NCBI RefSeq assembly: GCF_017826695.1
Contig: NZ_JAFFZW010000002.1
Location: 868,001-932,000, forward strand
DNA length: 64,000 nucleotides
Source: Pseudomonas alliivorans
Lineage (GTDB): Bacteria > Pseudomonadota > Gammaproteobacteria > Pseudomonadales > Pseudomonadaceae
Direction of reading: 5' to 3'
Shown: positions 36,124 through 45,649 of the stretch, piece after piece
Layout of the letters: each line of letters starts with the position of its first letter
Position numbering within the stretch: the first letter of the stretch is position 1
Program-made: the position numbers and the translations under genes
The notes under the pieces: generated by a model
What the model was told of the DNA's origin: nothing
Seen by the model: only the letters and a program-made list of their open reading frames with translations
Database searches by the model: none

Positions 36124-36140
36124 AGCAGCGAACGTACCAA
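36124..36140 (-). promoter_or_regulatory. Candidate sigma54 promoter of hrpL
   Basis: On the minus strand TTGGTACGTTCGCTGCT fits YTGGCACG-N4-TTGCW with two mismatches and exact GG-GC spacing. The predicted start site near 36113 gives a leader of about 40 bases before the hrpL ribosome site. This agrees with HrpS-dependent sigma54 control of hrpL in P. syringae. Confidence 0.6.
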
Positions 36141-36273
36141 CCTTTAAACATTTTCAACCCATTGATAAACAAGGCGTTTATCTCTTCAAAAAACCCGTTT
36201 TGTGCCAGATGTGGCATTTCCGACATAAACGCCGTGCCAGTTGTTGCACACCTTTTGGTGGGTCTGCAGTGCA

Positions 36274-36301
36274 GGAACCAGTTGCCCGCAATCGCCACTC
36301 A
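36274..36301 (+). promoter_or_regulatory. hrp box of the hrpJ-hrcU operon
   Basis: GGAACC, 15 bases, then CCACTCA: a perfect HrpL promoter, 35 bases before the hrpJ ATG. Confidence 0.93.
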
Positions 36302-36335
36302 GGACACACCTGTTCCGAGGCGATAGCGCAGCCCC

Positions 36336-37445
36336 ATGAAGATCAATTCCTATATCGACATCCGTCCAGAGCCGGACCTGATCCCGCGCCCGCCGGTGCC
36401 TGAAACCAAATCGCTGGTTCCGAAAAATCCATTGCAGGACTCGATGGAAGAAGTGGCGATGAAATTCAGCGAAAGTGTGGAGCGCCACAGCAAGGGGCTC
36501 GATGAGCGACATGTGCGTGAAAGCACGAGTTCGCAACGGGTCGAGCGGGTCGAAAAACTCGCCGAGCTCTATCGCCTGCTGGACAACACCGACCAACCCA
36601 GCCTGGAACAACAGGCCAGGCGTCTGCAGAGTCAGTTGCAGCAGCAGGGTTCGCTCAAGGATGTGCTTGCCCAGGCCGGCGGCGACCCGGCAAGGGCCGA
36701 CCTGCTGTTGCAACAGGTGGCGCGCATGTCCGCCACCGAAGGCAAGGAGGACACTCACGATCAGGCCATGGCGCTGATCGATGAATTGCGCCTGAGCCAC
36801 GGCGACAAGATCCGTGCGGGCCTCAACACCGCCAGCGCCATCGCCCTGTTCAGCAGCGATCCTCAGGAACGCAGCGCCATGCGCCTGCTGTATTACAAGG
36901 CCATCGTCGGCCAGCAACCGCTGGCCAGTTTGCTGGAGTCATTGCTGGAGCGCTTCAACGAGGATCAGTTCGCACGCGGCCTGCGCACCCTGCAACGGGC
37001 ACTGGCCGATGACATCGCCGCCCTCGCCCCGTCGATACCCGGCGCTGCCCTGCGAGCGATGCTGCGCGGCCTGGGTGCCAGCGGACAGCTGAACAACCTG
37101 ATCAAGACGTGTCTGGCGCTGTTGCAACGCCTGGCACACAAGGCGCCCGACAGCAACATGACCCCGCTGGCCATGAGCAAGCGGGTATTGCGCTTCTGCG
37201 GCAACGGCTTCTTCGCCCGCGACCTGACGCTGCTGGCCGAGGAAACCATCGGCCGCACGCCCACGCTGCAACCGCTGTTCTTCAACGGCTTGTACCCGCT
37301 GCTGCAGAACTTGCCGCTGACACTCTGGAAAGACCTCAAGACCCGACAGAACGGTCTGCGTCTGCTGCAGGGCCTGATGGATGAGATGGCGCGTCACGAG
37401 CGCAAGGCGCTGGGCATGGACGATGTCGGGAGAATCTCGGGATGA
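36336..37445 (+). CDS. hrpJ: HrpJ, T3SS gatekeeper (SctW/YopN-InvE family)
   Basis: The 369-residue helical protein is the first gene after the hrp box. A hydrophilic N-terminus carries the secretion signal, followed by the helical YopN/InvE domain and a TyeA-like end (residues about 270-360). HrpJ controls the order of translocator and effector export and is itself secreted in P. syringae. The next gene, hrcV, starts inside its last codon (ATGA). Confidence 0.88.
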   Translation: MKINSYIDIRPEPDLIPRPPVPETKSLVPKNPLQDSMEEVAMKFSESVERHSKGLDERHVRESTSSQRVERVEKLAELYRLLDNTDQPSLEQQARRLQSQLQQQGSLKDVLAQAGGDPARADLLLQQVARMSATEGKEDTHDQAMALIDELRLSHGDKIRAGLNTASAIALFSSDPQERSAMRLLYYKAIVGQQPLASLLESLLERFNEDQFARGLRTLQRALADDIAALAPSIPGAALRAMLRGLGASGQLNNLIKTCLALLQRLAHKAPDSNMTPLAMSKRVLRFCGNGFFARDLTLLAEETIGRTPTLQPLFFNGLYPLLQNLPLTLWKDLKTRQNGLRLLQGLMDEMARHERKALGMDDVGRISG

Positions 37446-39532
37446 CCGGCATTATTCACCTGCTCAACCGCCTGGCACTGGCGGTCATGGGCCGCACCGA
37501 AATCGTCGGCGCAGTCATGGTCATGGCCATCGTCTTCATGATGATTCTGCCCTTGCCGACCTGGCTGGTGGACGTGCTGATCGCACTGAACATCTGTATC
37601 TCATCGCTGCTGATCGTGCTGGCGATGTACCTGCCACGTCCGCTGGCCTTCTCGACCTTTCCGGCAGTGCTGCTGCTGACCACCATGTTTCGCCTTTCGC
37701 TATCGATTGCAACGACCCGTCTGATTCTGCTGCAACAGGACGCCGGGCACATCGTCGAAGCCTTCGGCAGCTTCGTGGTGGGCGGCAACCTGGCGGTCGG
37801 TCTGGTGATCTTCCTGATTCTGACCATCGTCAACTTTCTGGTCATCACCAAAGGCTCGGAACGGGTTGCGGAAGTGGCTGCGCGCTTCACGCTGGACGCG
37901 ATGCCTGGCAAACAGATGTCCATCGACAGCGACCTGCGGGCCAACCTGATCAACGTGCGCGAGGCCCGGCACCGCCGTGAACAGTTGTCCAAGGAAAGCC
38001 AGCTGTTCGGCGCCATGGACGGCGCGATGAAGTTCGTCAAGGGCGACGCCATTGCCGGTCTGGTCATCGTGTTCATCAACCTGATCGGCGGTTTCTCCAT
38101 CGGCGTGCTGCAGAACGGCATGGAAGCCGGCGATGCCATGCACCTGTATTCGGTACTGACCATCGGCGACGGTCTGATTGCACAGATCCCGGCCCTGCTG
38201 ATCTCGCTCACAGCGGGCATGATCATTACCCGCGTCGCACCCGACAGTCAGACGGCCGACGCCAACATCGGTCATGAAATTGCCGAGCAGCTCACCAGCC
38301 AGCCCAAGGCATGGGTCTTTTCGTCCATCGGCATGATGGGTTTCGGGCTGATTCCGGGCATGCCGACCGTGGTTTTCGCCTGCATCGCTCTGCTGTGTCT
38401 GTTCAGCGGCCTGATTCAGCTCTGGCGCATACGCCAGAAAGAGCTGCATCAGGACAGCATCGGTGCAGCCAGCAAAGGCGCGCCGGAGCTGAACGGACGT
38501 GAAGACATCCGGCGTTTCAATCCGTCACGGGCCTACCTGCTGCAATGCCATTCCAGCCATCAGGGCACGGTAGAGCTCGACAGGCTGATACATGGCATTC
38601 GTCAGCGTCGCAACACGCTGGTGCACAACTTTGGCCTGACGCTGCCCTCGTTCGACATGGAGTTCGCCGATCATTTCGAGCCCGACGAATTCCGCTTCTG
38701 CGTCTACGAAGTGCCATTCATTCGCGCCACCTTCACCAACGCGCGCGTGGCTGTCGATCATCGGGAAATCGATGAAGACGCCGGTGAGCCGGGCCGTGTC
38801 GAACGTGATGAGACACGCTGGGTCTGGGTGGACATCGATGATCCGCTGCTCAAGGAGGAAGAGCACGCCGGGGTGTCTTCGCTGGAGCTGATCCTGGAAC
38901 GCATGAGCCGCGCCTTCCAGGCCACCGGACCGCAATTCATCGGTCTTCAGGAGAGCAAGGCCATCCTCAGCTGGCTGGAAAGCGAGCAGCCTGAACTGGC
39001 GCAGGAGCTGCAGCGCACCCTGCCGCTGGCGCGTTTCGCCGCCGTTCTGCAACGTCTGTCTGCCGAACTGGTGTCCTTGCGCTCGGTCAGGCCGATTGCC
39101 GAGACCCTGATCGAGCAAGGCCAGCACGAGCGCGACCTCAATGCCCTGACCGATCACGTGCGCATCGCCCTCAAGGCCCAGATCTGCCACCAGCATTGTG
39201 AAGAAAACACGCTGCATACCTGGCTGGTGACGCCGGAAACCGAAGTGCTGCTGCGTGACTCGCTGCGCCAGACCCAGAACGAATCCTACTTTGCTCTGGA
39301 GCCGGAACTGGGCAACGCGCTGGTCGAGCAACTGCGCGAAGCCTTCCCGCTGCAAGCCAGCCCCCGGCCCGTGCTGCTGGTGGCTCAAGACCTGCGCAGC
39401 CCTTTGCGCAGCCTGCTGACCGACCAGTTCCACCACGTTCCCGTGCTGTCCTTCGCCGAGCTGATCCCCACGGTTCAGGTCCAGGTGCTGGGGCGGATTG
39501 ACCTGCAAGAAACCTACGACCTGATGGCCTGA
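37442..39532 (+). CDS. hrcV: HrcV, T3SS export gate (SctV/FlhA family)
   Basis: The 696-residue protein has about eight transmembrane segments in the first 330 residues. The cytoplasmic FHIPEP-type motif reads AARFTLDAMPGKQMSIDSDL near residue 150. A large C-terminal domain forms the nonameric ring that receives chaperone-substrate complexes. The position after hrpJ is as in P. syringae. Confidence 0.95.
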   Translation: MTGIIHLLNRLALAVMGRTEIVGAVMVMAIVFMMILPLPTWLVDVLIALNICISSLLIVLAMYLPRPLAFSTFPAVLLLTTMFRLSLSIATTRLILLQQDAGHIVEAFGSFVVGGNLAVGLVIFLILTIVNFLVITKGSERVAEVAARFTLDAMPGKQMSIDSDLRANLINVREARHRREQLSKESQLFGAMDGAMKFVKGDAIAGLVIVFINLIGGFSIGVLQNGMEAGDAMHLYSVLTIGDGLIAQIPALLISLTAGMIITRVAPDSQTADANIGHEIAEQLTSQPKAWVFSSIGMMGFGLIPGMPTVVFACIALLCLFSGLIQLWRIRQKELHQDSIGAASKGAPELNGREDIRRFNPSRAYLLQCHSSHQGTVELDRLIHGIRQRRNTLVHNFGLTLPSFDMEFADHFEPDEFRFCVYEVPFIRATFTNARVAVDHREIDEDAGEPGRVERDETRWVWVDIDDPLLKEEEHAGVSSLELILERMSRAFQATGPQFIGLQESKAILSWLESEQPELAQELQRTLPLARFAAVLQRLSAELVSLRSVRPIAETLIEQGQHERDLNALTDHVRIALKAQICHQHCEENTLHTWLVTPETEVLLRDSLRQTQNESYFALEPELGNALVEQLREAFPLQASPRPVLLVAQDLRSPLRSLLTDQFHHVPVLSFAELIPTVQVQVLGRIDLQETYDLMA

Positions 39533-39542
39533 CGGAGCACCC

Positions 39543-40472
39543 ATGGAAACCGACAAACTTTACGAATTGCGGGTCCTGACCGGGCTGCATCGCGGCGCAG
39601 CATTGCCCCTCAACGGCGAGCAGTGGAGCATCGGCTCGTCCAGTGGTGCAGACCTTGCGCTCTATGATCCGGGCATCAAGGACCGGCACTGCATGCTGCG
39701 ACTGGTCGACGAGACCTGGTCGCTGGCCAGTAGCGAGGGGCCGGTGACCGACAGCGAAGGCCACAAGGTCGAAGCGATCAGCCAACTGGAGCCCGGCACG
39801 CCGTTCGCCGTCAACGGCGTGTGGCTGTCGGTAATCAGCGCCAACACCGAATGGCCTGCCGAGGATGAAGAAGAACCCCCTCAGGCGGCAGAAGAATCCG
39901 AGCCGCAGTCCTCAATGCTCAGCGCCGAGCGCGACGCACAACCGGTCAAGCCCCCCCGCTCACTGCTGGGGCCAATGCTGCTGATCGCCTCGTTGCTGGT
40001 ATTCGTGGGCGCGTTGATGTGGCTGCTCAAACGCGAAGAGCCTGCGCCGCCCGCGCCGCAGAAACCATCCCGGGTCGTACTCAAGGACACCACCGAGGTC
40101 AAGAACGTACTGCTCAAGATGCTCACCGAGCGCGAACTGCAGAAGCGGGTCACGATTGCGGAAGAACAGGGCAAGCTCTTTCTGCACGGCGACTTTGACA
40201 AGGACGATCTGCTGCAGTCCACCTCGCGCATGCTGTTACGCTTCGAACGTCAGTACAACAGCCCGATCCAGGTCCTGAACGCCCTGCCCACCGCAACCGC
40301 AGAGCTGCCGTTCACCATCATCCAGATCAGCAATACCCGCTTGGCAAGCATCCTGACCAGTGATGGCCGGCGGCTGTTTCTGGGCGACGAAGTCGATGGT
40401 ATGCGCTTTGTGGACATCAACGAGCACAAGCTGGTGTTCGAAGGCGAACGTCGTGTCGAGGTGAGCTGGTGA
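39543..40472 (+). CDS. hrpQ: HrpQ, inner-membrane ring protein (SctD/YscD family)
   Basis: The 309-residue protein has an N-terminal forkhead-associated-like domain (LNGEQWSIGSSSGADLALYD), then an acidic linker. One transmembrane segment (residues about 140-162) is followed by periplasmic ring-building domains. It forms the outer inner-membrane ring around HrcJ and docks HrcQ. Its stop overlaps the hrcN start. Confidence 0.88.
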   Translation: METDKLYELRVLTGLHRGAALPLNGEQWSIGSSSGADLALYDPGIKDRHCMLRLVDETWSLASSEGPVTDSEGHKVEAISQLEPGTPFAVNGVWLSVISANTEWPAEDEEEPPQAAEESEPQSSMLSAERDAQPVKPPRSLLGPMLLIASLLVFVGALMWLLKREEPAPPAPQKPSRVVLKDTTEVKNVLLKMLTERELQKRVTIAEEQGKLFLHGDFDKDDLLQSTSRMLLRFERQYNSPIQVLNALPTATAELPFTIIQISNTRLASILTSDGRRLFLGDEVDGMRFVDINEHKLVFEGERRVEVSW

Positions 40473-41827
40473 TGGACGCCGCGCTGGCACGTCTCGAGTC
40501 CTGGCGTCAGGCCCAGAGCGAGCGTTTGTCGCACTGCGCCCCGGTGCAGATCCGCGGCCGGATCGCTGGCGTCAACGGCATTCTGCTCAACAGCTACATG
40601 CCCCGGGCGAGAATCGGCGATCTGTGTGAAATCAGCCGTGCCGATGGCAGCGAGGTGATGGCGGAAATCGTCGGCTTCGACCGGCAACACACGTTACTGG
40701 CTGCGCTGGGACCGCTGGACGGCATCGCGATAGGCGCATCGGTCAGACCGCTGTTTCAACCGCACAGTCTGGTGGTGGGCGAGTTTCTTCTGGGCGCGGT
40801 ACTCGATGGCTTCGGCCGCTCGCTCAGTGGCGACGGCCCCTCAGCCTTTGCCCTGTCCGGCGCCGTGGGTGCGCAACCGGTGATCCGCGATGCCCCGCCC
40901 GCCACCGAGCGTCCCAGAATCGATGCACCGCTGTCCACCGGGCTGCGCTCCATTGACGGCCTGCTGACGCTGGGTGAAGGACAGCGCGTCGGTATCTTCG
41001 CCGGTGCCGGGTGCGGCAAGACCACCCTGCTGGCGGAAATGGCGCGTAACACGCCGTGCGAGGCCATCGTATTCGGCCTGATCGGCGAGCGCGGTCGTGA
41101 ACTGCGCGAATTCCTCGACCATGAACTGGACGAAGAACTGCGCCAGCGCACCGTGCTGGTGTGCTCCACCTCGGACCGTAGCAGCATGGAGCGCGCCCGG
41201 GCGGCGTTCACCGCCACAGCGATTGCCGAAGGCTTTCGCCAGCAGGGCAAATCGACCCTGCTGATCATCGACTCCCTGACCCGTTTCGCCCGGGCGCAAC
41301 GGGAGATCGGTCTGGCCAGCGGCGAACCGGCCGGACGCGGCGGCCTGCCACCCTCGGTCTACAGCCTGCTGCCACGCCTCGTGGAACGCGCCGGCCGCAC
41401 CCACGATGCGGCGATCACGGCGCTGTATTCGGTCCTGATCGAGCAGGACTCGATGAACGATCCCATCGCCGACGAGGTGCGCTCGTTGCTCGACGGCCAC
41501 ATCGTGCTTTCGCGAAAGCTGGCCGAGCGCGGCCATTACCCGGCCGTGGACATTCTCACCAGTCTCAGCCGGACCATGAGCAATGTGGTGGGAACCGAAC
41601 AGGTCCACGGTGCCACACAGGTACGCAGACTGATGGCGGCTTATCAGCAGGTAGAAATGCTGATCAAGCTGGGCGAGTACCAGCCGGGTAACGATCCGCT
41701 GACCGATTTTGCCGTGCAGTCCCGTGACCAGATCATGGGCTTTCTTCAGCAGTCGCTGCGTGACCCGGTGTCGCTCGATGAAACCCTGGACCACCTCATA
41801 CAGGTAACTGCCGATGTCCCACGATGA
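40472..41827 (+). CDS. hrcN: HrcN, T3SS ATPase (SctN)
   Basis: The protein has 451 residues from ATG 40472 (GTG 40469 also in frame). Walker A is GIFAGAGCGKTT with Lys183, Walker B is LLIIDSLTRFA, and GERGRELREFLD is the F1-beta-like signature. It unfolds and releases substrates from chaperones at the export gate. A perfect hrp-box sequence lies inside the gene at 41591-41619. Confidence 0.95.
   Translation: MDAALARLESWRQAQSERLSHCAPVQIRGRIAGVNGILLNSYMPRARIGDLCEISRADGSEVMAEIVGFDRQHTLLAALGPLDGIAIGASVRPLFQPHSLVVGEFLLGAVLDGFGRSLSGDGPSAFALSGAVGAQPVIRDAPPATERPRIDAPLSTGLRSIDGLLTLGEGQRVGIFAGAGCGKTTLLAEMARNTPCEAIVFGLIGERGRELREFLDHELDEELRQRTVLVCSTSDRSSMERARAAFTATAIAEGFRQQGKSTLLIIDSLTRFARAQREIGLASGEPAGRGGLPPSVYSLLPRLVERAGRTHDAAITALYSVLIEQDSMNDPIADEVRSLLDGHIVLSRKLAERGHYPAVDILTSLSRTMSNVVGTEQVHGATQVRRLMAAYQQVEMLIKLGEYQPGNDPLTDFAVQSRDQIMGFLQQSLRDPVSLDETLDHLIQVTADVPR
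41591..41619 (+). promoter_or_regulatory. Intragenic hrp-box match in hrcN
   Basis: GGAACC, 16 bases, then CCACACA. It lies about 195 bases before hrpO and would boost hrpO-hrcU expression if active. Protein coding constraint is an alternative explanation. Confidence 0.4.
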
Positions 41828-42278
41828 ACATGATTCGCAGGATTCAGCCAACGACGCGCAACTCAATGGCCTTGGCGAAACGCTGGACGTTCTGGCGCCC
41901 ATTCGCCGCCACAGGCTGACCCTGGCCGAACAGGCGTGGCGACGCCAGAGTCAGGTGCTCGACGCCCTGCACGCCCGTCTGGTGAGCATGACCGCCGAGC
42001 TTGAGGCGCTGCGTGAGAGTCACCGCAACTCTCGCATCGAACAGCGCGAACGGCATGCCCACCGCGCACTGCCGCTCAGTGAGATGAACGACTGGCTGGC
42101 CGCCGAGCGCCAGGCGATCCGGCAGATCGAACGCAGTGAAAAACAGCTCAGTGACCTGCGGCATGAACACCAACAGCAAAAGCTCTGGGCCGAAGACAGC
42201 CAGCGCGAACTGCGAAAACGTCAGCGCGATGTGGAGAAGCTGGACTTCCTCGTCGATCTGGCGCGGGAGGCCTCATGA
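41814..42278 (+). CDS. hrpO: HrpO, T3SS stalk protein (SctO/FliJ-like)
   Basis: The 154-residue protein is almost wholly coiled coil (residues about 25-150, rich in Glu, Arg, Gln and Leu). It overlaps hrcN by 14 bases. The family forms the stalk between ATPase and export gate. Confidence 0.85.
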   Translation: MSHDEHDSQDSANDAQLNGLGETLDVLAPIRRHRLTLAEQAWRRQSQVLDALHARLVSMTAELEALRESHRNSRIEQRERHAHRALPLSEMNDWLAAERQAIRQIERSEKQLSDLRHEHQQQKLWAEDSQRELRKRQRDVEKLDFLVDLAREAS

Positions 42279-42835
42279 CCGCAAAGCCTGCCCTGCACAA
42301 ACCGATACCGCCGCGCCCGCCGGAACCCAAGCCTCGTTCGGCCGGCAATACCGGCAGTGAAAGCCCCCAACCAACGACCCGGTTCGAGCGTCGCGAGCAT
42401 GAGCCCAGCGAAACCCGTCACGAAGGTGAACTGTTCGAAGCCATGATGAGTTCGTCGAGCGACATCGGCTTCTGGGGCGGTGGCGACCTGCAACAGACAC
42501 TGCCCGATCCGTGGCGCGACGGTGAGCGACAAGGCGGACATGCCGGTACGCCGCCCTCGCCCGTGACGCCCTTGTGGGACCCGCTGATCGAACCTATCGA
42601 AGAACACCTCAACGCCGACGACCAGATGCCGATGGAGGCGACCTTCGAACTGCCCGAGCTGGGCAAGGTGGTCGTGCAAGTGGTACCGCGCGCCGACGGG
42701 CTGGACATCGCATTGCGTTTTGCCAAGGACATTGCCCTGCAGCGCTGCCAGGAATATCGCGAGGCCAGTCGGGAATGGCTCAGCCAGCGACTCGGCCGCC
42801 GCATCCGCCTCACTCTCGGACAGGCAGACCAGTGA
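42275..42835 (+). CDS. hrpP: HrpP, substrate-specificity switch/needle-length regulator (SctP)
   Basis: The 186-residue protein has a proline-rich disordered first half and a C-terminal T3S4-type domain (ATFELPELGKVVVQVVPRADGLDIALRF). HrpP is secreted in P. syringae and controls pilus subunit export. It starts in an ATGA overlap with hrpO. Confidence 0.83.
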   Translation: MTAKPALHKPIPPRPPEPKPRSAGNTGSESPQPTTRFERREHEPSETRHEGELFEAMMSSSSDIGFWGGGDLQQTLPDPWRDGERQGGHAGTPPSPVTPLWDPLIEPIEEHLNADDQMPMEATFELPELGKVVVQVVPRADGLDIALRFAKDIALQRCQEYREASREWLSQRLGRRIRLTLGQADQ

Positions 42836-42836
42836 C

Positions 42837-43901
42837 ATGAACGCACACGCACTTGATCTACGTGCCGTCAGCAACGCCGAGGCCTGCGCCCGGCAAAGGA
42901 TCGGCAGCGGCCTGAGTCTGCCGTTCGAACTGGATCAGCAGCAAGGCTGGCTGGACCTGCGCTTGAGCGCGTCACCGAACAAGGCACGCCATGAAAGCCA
43001 GCTGGACAGCGCAGCCGGTGCCTTGCGACTGACCGAAGCTGAAGCCCTGCTCGGCCTGCTGTCCAGTTGCCCGGCCCTGATGCCGCAAGCCGACCCGGCC
43101 AACGATGAACATCACTGGTACTGGCAGCTGTACAACCACTACCTCAGCCCGGAGCTGCAAGACTTGTTCGGCGACCTGCAACCTCTGGACACACCGCCGA
43201 CGCCGGGGCTGGACTGCCTGCTGCAGGCACGGATCAATGGCCTGCGGGTCAGCGCACGCCTGTCAGCGGCCCCTGAGACGCTGCTCGACCTGCTCGACCG
43301 GGGCCAGTGGCAGGCCGAATCCTTGTCCATGCCGTGGCAATGGCCGATCAGCGTGCCGCTGCTGCTCAGTCATCTGCACCTGAGCCCGTCGCAACTGGCC
43401 AGCCTACGACCGGGCGATGTGCTGTTGCCTGATCACTCGCTGTTTACACCGGACGGCCAGGGCACGCTGCAACTGGGCGCGTGCCGCCTGAGTCTGGCCC
43501 AGACAAACGCCGATGCCCTGTGCTTCACCCTAACCGAACTGGAGCAAATCCCCATGAACGCCACGATCGACCATTTCTCTGCCTCCGACAATCATCCTCT
43601 GCATCTGGACGATATCGACGAGCACGACAGCGCCCACGAAGCAGACAGCGCTGAGGCTAACGACAACGATCTGCAGCGCTTCAACGATCTGAGCATGGCG
43701 CTGACGGTACGTGCCGGCAACCTCTCGCTGAGCCTGGGGCAATTGCGCTCGCTGGCTGTGGGTTCGGTGCTGACCTTCAACGGCTGCACGCCCGGCCACG
43801 CCATGCTGCACCATGGCGAGCGGGTGCTGGCACACGGCGAACTGGTCGACGTCGAAGGTCGCCTGGGTCTGCAGATCACGCGCATGGAAGCGCTGCGGTG
43901 A
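42837..43901 (+). CDS. hrcQ: HrcQ, cytoplasmic sorting-platform C-ring protein (fused HrcQa-HrcQb)
   Basis: The 354-residue single open frame covers what P. syringae encodes as two genes, hrcQa (about 238 residues) and hrcQb. The N-terminal part ends near residue 239. An acidic linker rich in Asp, His and Ser (about residues 245-285) leads to the C-terminal SpoA/FliN domain. An internal Shine-Dalgarno and ATG lie exactly at the boundary. It overlaps hrcR by four bases. Confidence 0.88.
   Translation: MNAHALDLRAVSNAEACARQRIGSGLSLPFELDQQQGWLDLRLSASPNKARHESQLDSAAGALRLTEAEALLGLLSSCPALMPQADPANDEHHWYWQLYNHYLSPELQDLFGDLQPLDTPPTPGLDCLLQARINGLRVSARLSAAPETLLDLLDRGQWQAESLSMPWQWPISVPLLLSHLHLSPSQLASLRPGDVLLPDHSLFTPDGQGTLQLGACRLSLAQTNADALCFTLTELEQIPMNATIDHFSASDNHPLHLDDIDEHDSAHEADSAEANDNDLQRFNDLSMALTVRAGNLSLSLGQLRSLAVGSVLTFNGCTPGHAMLHHGERVLAHGELVDVEGRLGLQITRMEALR
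43554..43901 (+). CDS. Putative internal translation product equal to HrcQb (SpoA domain)
   Basis: The in-frame ATG at codon 240 of hrcQ is preceded by GGAG nine bases upstream. The predicted product has 115 residues: an acidic linker plus SpoA domain. YscQ and SpaO are known to use such internal starts to make the short C-ring subunit, so the same is inferred here. Confidence 0.55.
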   Translation: MNATIDHFSASDNHPLHLDDIDEHDSAHEADSAEANDNDLQRFNDLSMALTVRAGNLSLSLGQLRSLAVGSVLTFNGCTPGHAMLHHGERVLAHGELVDVEGRLGLQITRMEALR

Positions 43902-44551
43902 ACCTGCAGGATGCCAATCCACTGACGCTGGCCCTGTTTCTCGGCGCGCTGTCACTGGCGCCCCTGCTGATGATCATCTGCACCGCGTTCCTGAAGATCG
44001 CCATGGTGCTGCTGATCACGCGCAACGCCATTGGCGTCCAGCAGGCGCCGCCCAACATGGCCCTGTACGGCATCGCCCTGGCGGCCACGCTGTTCATCAT
44101 GGCGCCGGTGTTCAGCGAAATGGGTGACCGGGTCAAAAAGCTGCCCGAGCACCTGGACACGTTCGCGGCCATGGAAAGCGCCGGCAAGCATGTGGTGGAG
44201 CCGTTGCGCACCTTCATGACGCGTAACCTGGACCCCGACATCCAGACCCACCTGCTGGAAAACACCCAGCGCATGTGGCCGAAGGAAATGGCCGACAAGG
44301 CCAGCCGCGACGACCTGTTGCTGGTGGTACCCGCCTTTGTGCTGTCCGAGTTGCAGGCCGGTTTCCAGATCGGCTTTCTGATCTACATCCCGTTCATCGT
44401 CATCGACCTGATTGTCTCGAACATTCTGCTGGCGCTGGGCATGCAGATGGTTGCCCCGATGACCATTTCGCTGCCGCTGAAAATCCTGCTGTTCGTGCTG
44501 GTGGATGGCTGGACGCGCCTGCTCGACGGACTCTTCTACAGCTACATGTGA
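43898..44551 (+). CDS. hrcR: HrcR, export gate protein (SctR/FliP)
   Basis: The 217-residue protein has a GTG start overlapping the hrcQ stop (GTGA). Four transmembrane segments and the FliP motifs [14 protein letters not shown] and [22 protein letters not shown] are present. Five copies form the core of the export gate. Confidence 0.95.
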   Translation: MNLQDANPLTLALFLGALSLAPLLMIICTAFLKIAMVLLITRNAIGVQQAPPNMALYGIALAATLFIMAPVFSEMGDRVKKLPEHLDTFAAMESAGKHVVEPLRTFMTRNLDPDIQTHLLENTQRMWPKEMADKASRDDLLLVVPAFVLSELQAGFQIGFLIYIPFIVIDLIVSNILLALGMQMVAPMTISLPLKILLFVLVDGWTRLLDGLFYSYM

Positions 44552-44565
44552 TCGTGCGAGGCACT

Positions 44566-44826
44566 ATGGAAACCCTGACGCTGTTCAAGCAGGCGATGAT
44601 GCTGGTCGTGGTGCTGTCTGCGCCGCCCCTGATCGTGGCCGTGGTCGTCGGCGTCATCACCTCGCTGCTTCAGGCGGTGATGCAGTTGCAGGATCAGACC
44701 CTGCCGTTCGCCATCAAACTCGTCGCCGTCGGACTGGCGCTGGCGCTGACCGGGCGCTGGATCGGCATCGAGTTGATGCAGTTGGCCTACCTGTCCTTCA
44801 GCATGATCAGCCAGACGAGGGCCTGA
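44566..44826 (+). CDS. hrcS: HrcS, export gate protein (SctS/FliQ)
   Basis: The 86-residue protein starts at ATG 44566. It has two transmembrane hairpin segments and the FliQ pattern LLQAVMQLQDQTLPFAIKL. A longer frame reading through hrcR is not real. Confidence 0.93.
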   Translation: METLTLFKQAMMLVVVLSAPPLIVAVVVGVITSLLQAVMQLQDQTLPFAIKLVAVGLALALTGRWIGIELMQLAYLSFSMISQTRA

Positions 44827-44827
44827 G

Positions 44828-45625
44828 ATGTTCGAGCCCGCGTTCAAAGAGCTCAGTGAAACGATCATTGCACTGACCATCGGCATGGCGCGCCTCTACC
44901 CCTGCCTGTTTCTGATTCCGGCGTTTGCGTTCACCGAACTCAAAGGCATGTTGCGCCACGCCATCGTGCTGGCGCTGGCGCTGATTCCGATGCCGGCAAT
45001 CCGCATCGGGCTTGCCGGGCATGAACTTGATTGGCTGGACCTCTGCGCCCTGCTGCTCAAGGAAAGCGTGATCGGCCTGTTGCTCGGCCTGTTGCTGGCC
45101 ATGCCGTTCTGGCTGTTCGAATCGATCGGCTGCCTGTTCGACAACCAGCGCGGCGCGCTGGTCGGCGGGCAGATCAACCCGGCGCTGGGCGACAACACGT
45201 CGGAGCTGGGCCACATGCTCAAGCAGGTACTGATTCTGTTGATGATCCTCGGCGGCGGCTATGCCAGCCTGACGCAGATCATGTGGGACAGCTACCTGGT
45301 GTGGCCCGCAACCCAATGGGTGCCAGTGACCGGAGCAGCCGGTTTCGAGGTGTACCTCAAGCTGGTGGCCAGTACTTTCCGCTTCATGGTGCTCTACGCC
45401 GCGCCGCTGGTGGGTCTGCTGCTGATGATCGAATTCGGCATGGCGATTCTGAGCCTGTACAGCCCGCAGCTTCAGGTGTCGACCCTGGCAATGCCTGCCA
45501 AGAGCCTGGCCGGTCTGTTTTTTCTGGTGCTGTACATGCCCATGCTGACGCTGCTCGGCGAAGGTCGCCTCGCCGATCTGAGCGACCTGCGGCACCTGCT
45601 GCCGCTGATGCTGCACACCCCCTGA
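44828..45625 (+). CDS. hrcT: HrcT, export gate protein (SctT/FliR)
   Basis: The 265-residue polytopic protein has six to seven hydrophobic segments. It begins one base after the hrcS stop and matches FliR-type gate proteins in size, topology and order. Confidence 0.94.
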   Translation: MFEPAFKELSETIIALTIGMARLYPCLFLIPAFAFTELKGMLRHAIVLALALIPMPAIRIGLAGHELDWLDLCALLLKESVIGLLLGLLLAMPFWLFESIGCLFDNQRGALVGGQINPALGDNTSELGHMLKQVLILLMILGGGYASLTQIMWDSYLVWPATQWVPVTGAAGFEVYLKLVASTFRFMVLYAAPLVGLLLMIEFGMAILSLYSPQLQVSTLAMPAKSLAGLFFLVLYMPMLTLLGEGRLADLSDLRHLLPLMLHTP

Positions 45626-45649
45626 AGCCTGCCTGCCGGACCTTGAGCC

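Noticed and set aside
36232..36239. TGGCACGG as a -24 element for hrpL
   Set aside because: The -24 half is perfect, but the -12 position reads TTAT and lacks the nearly invariant GC.
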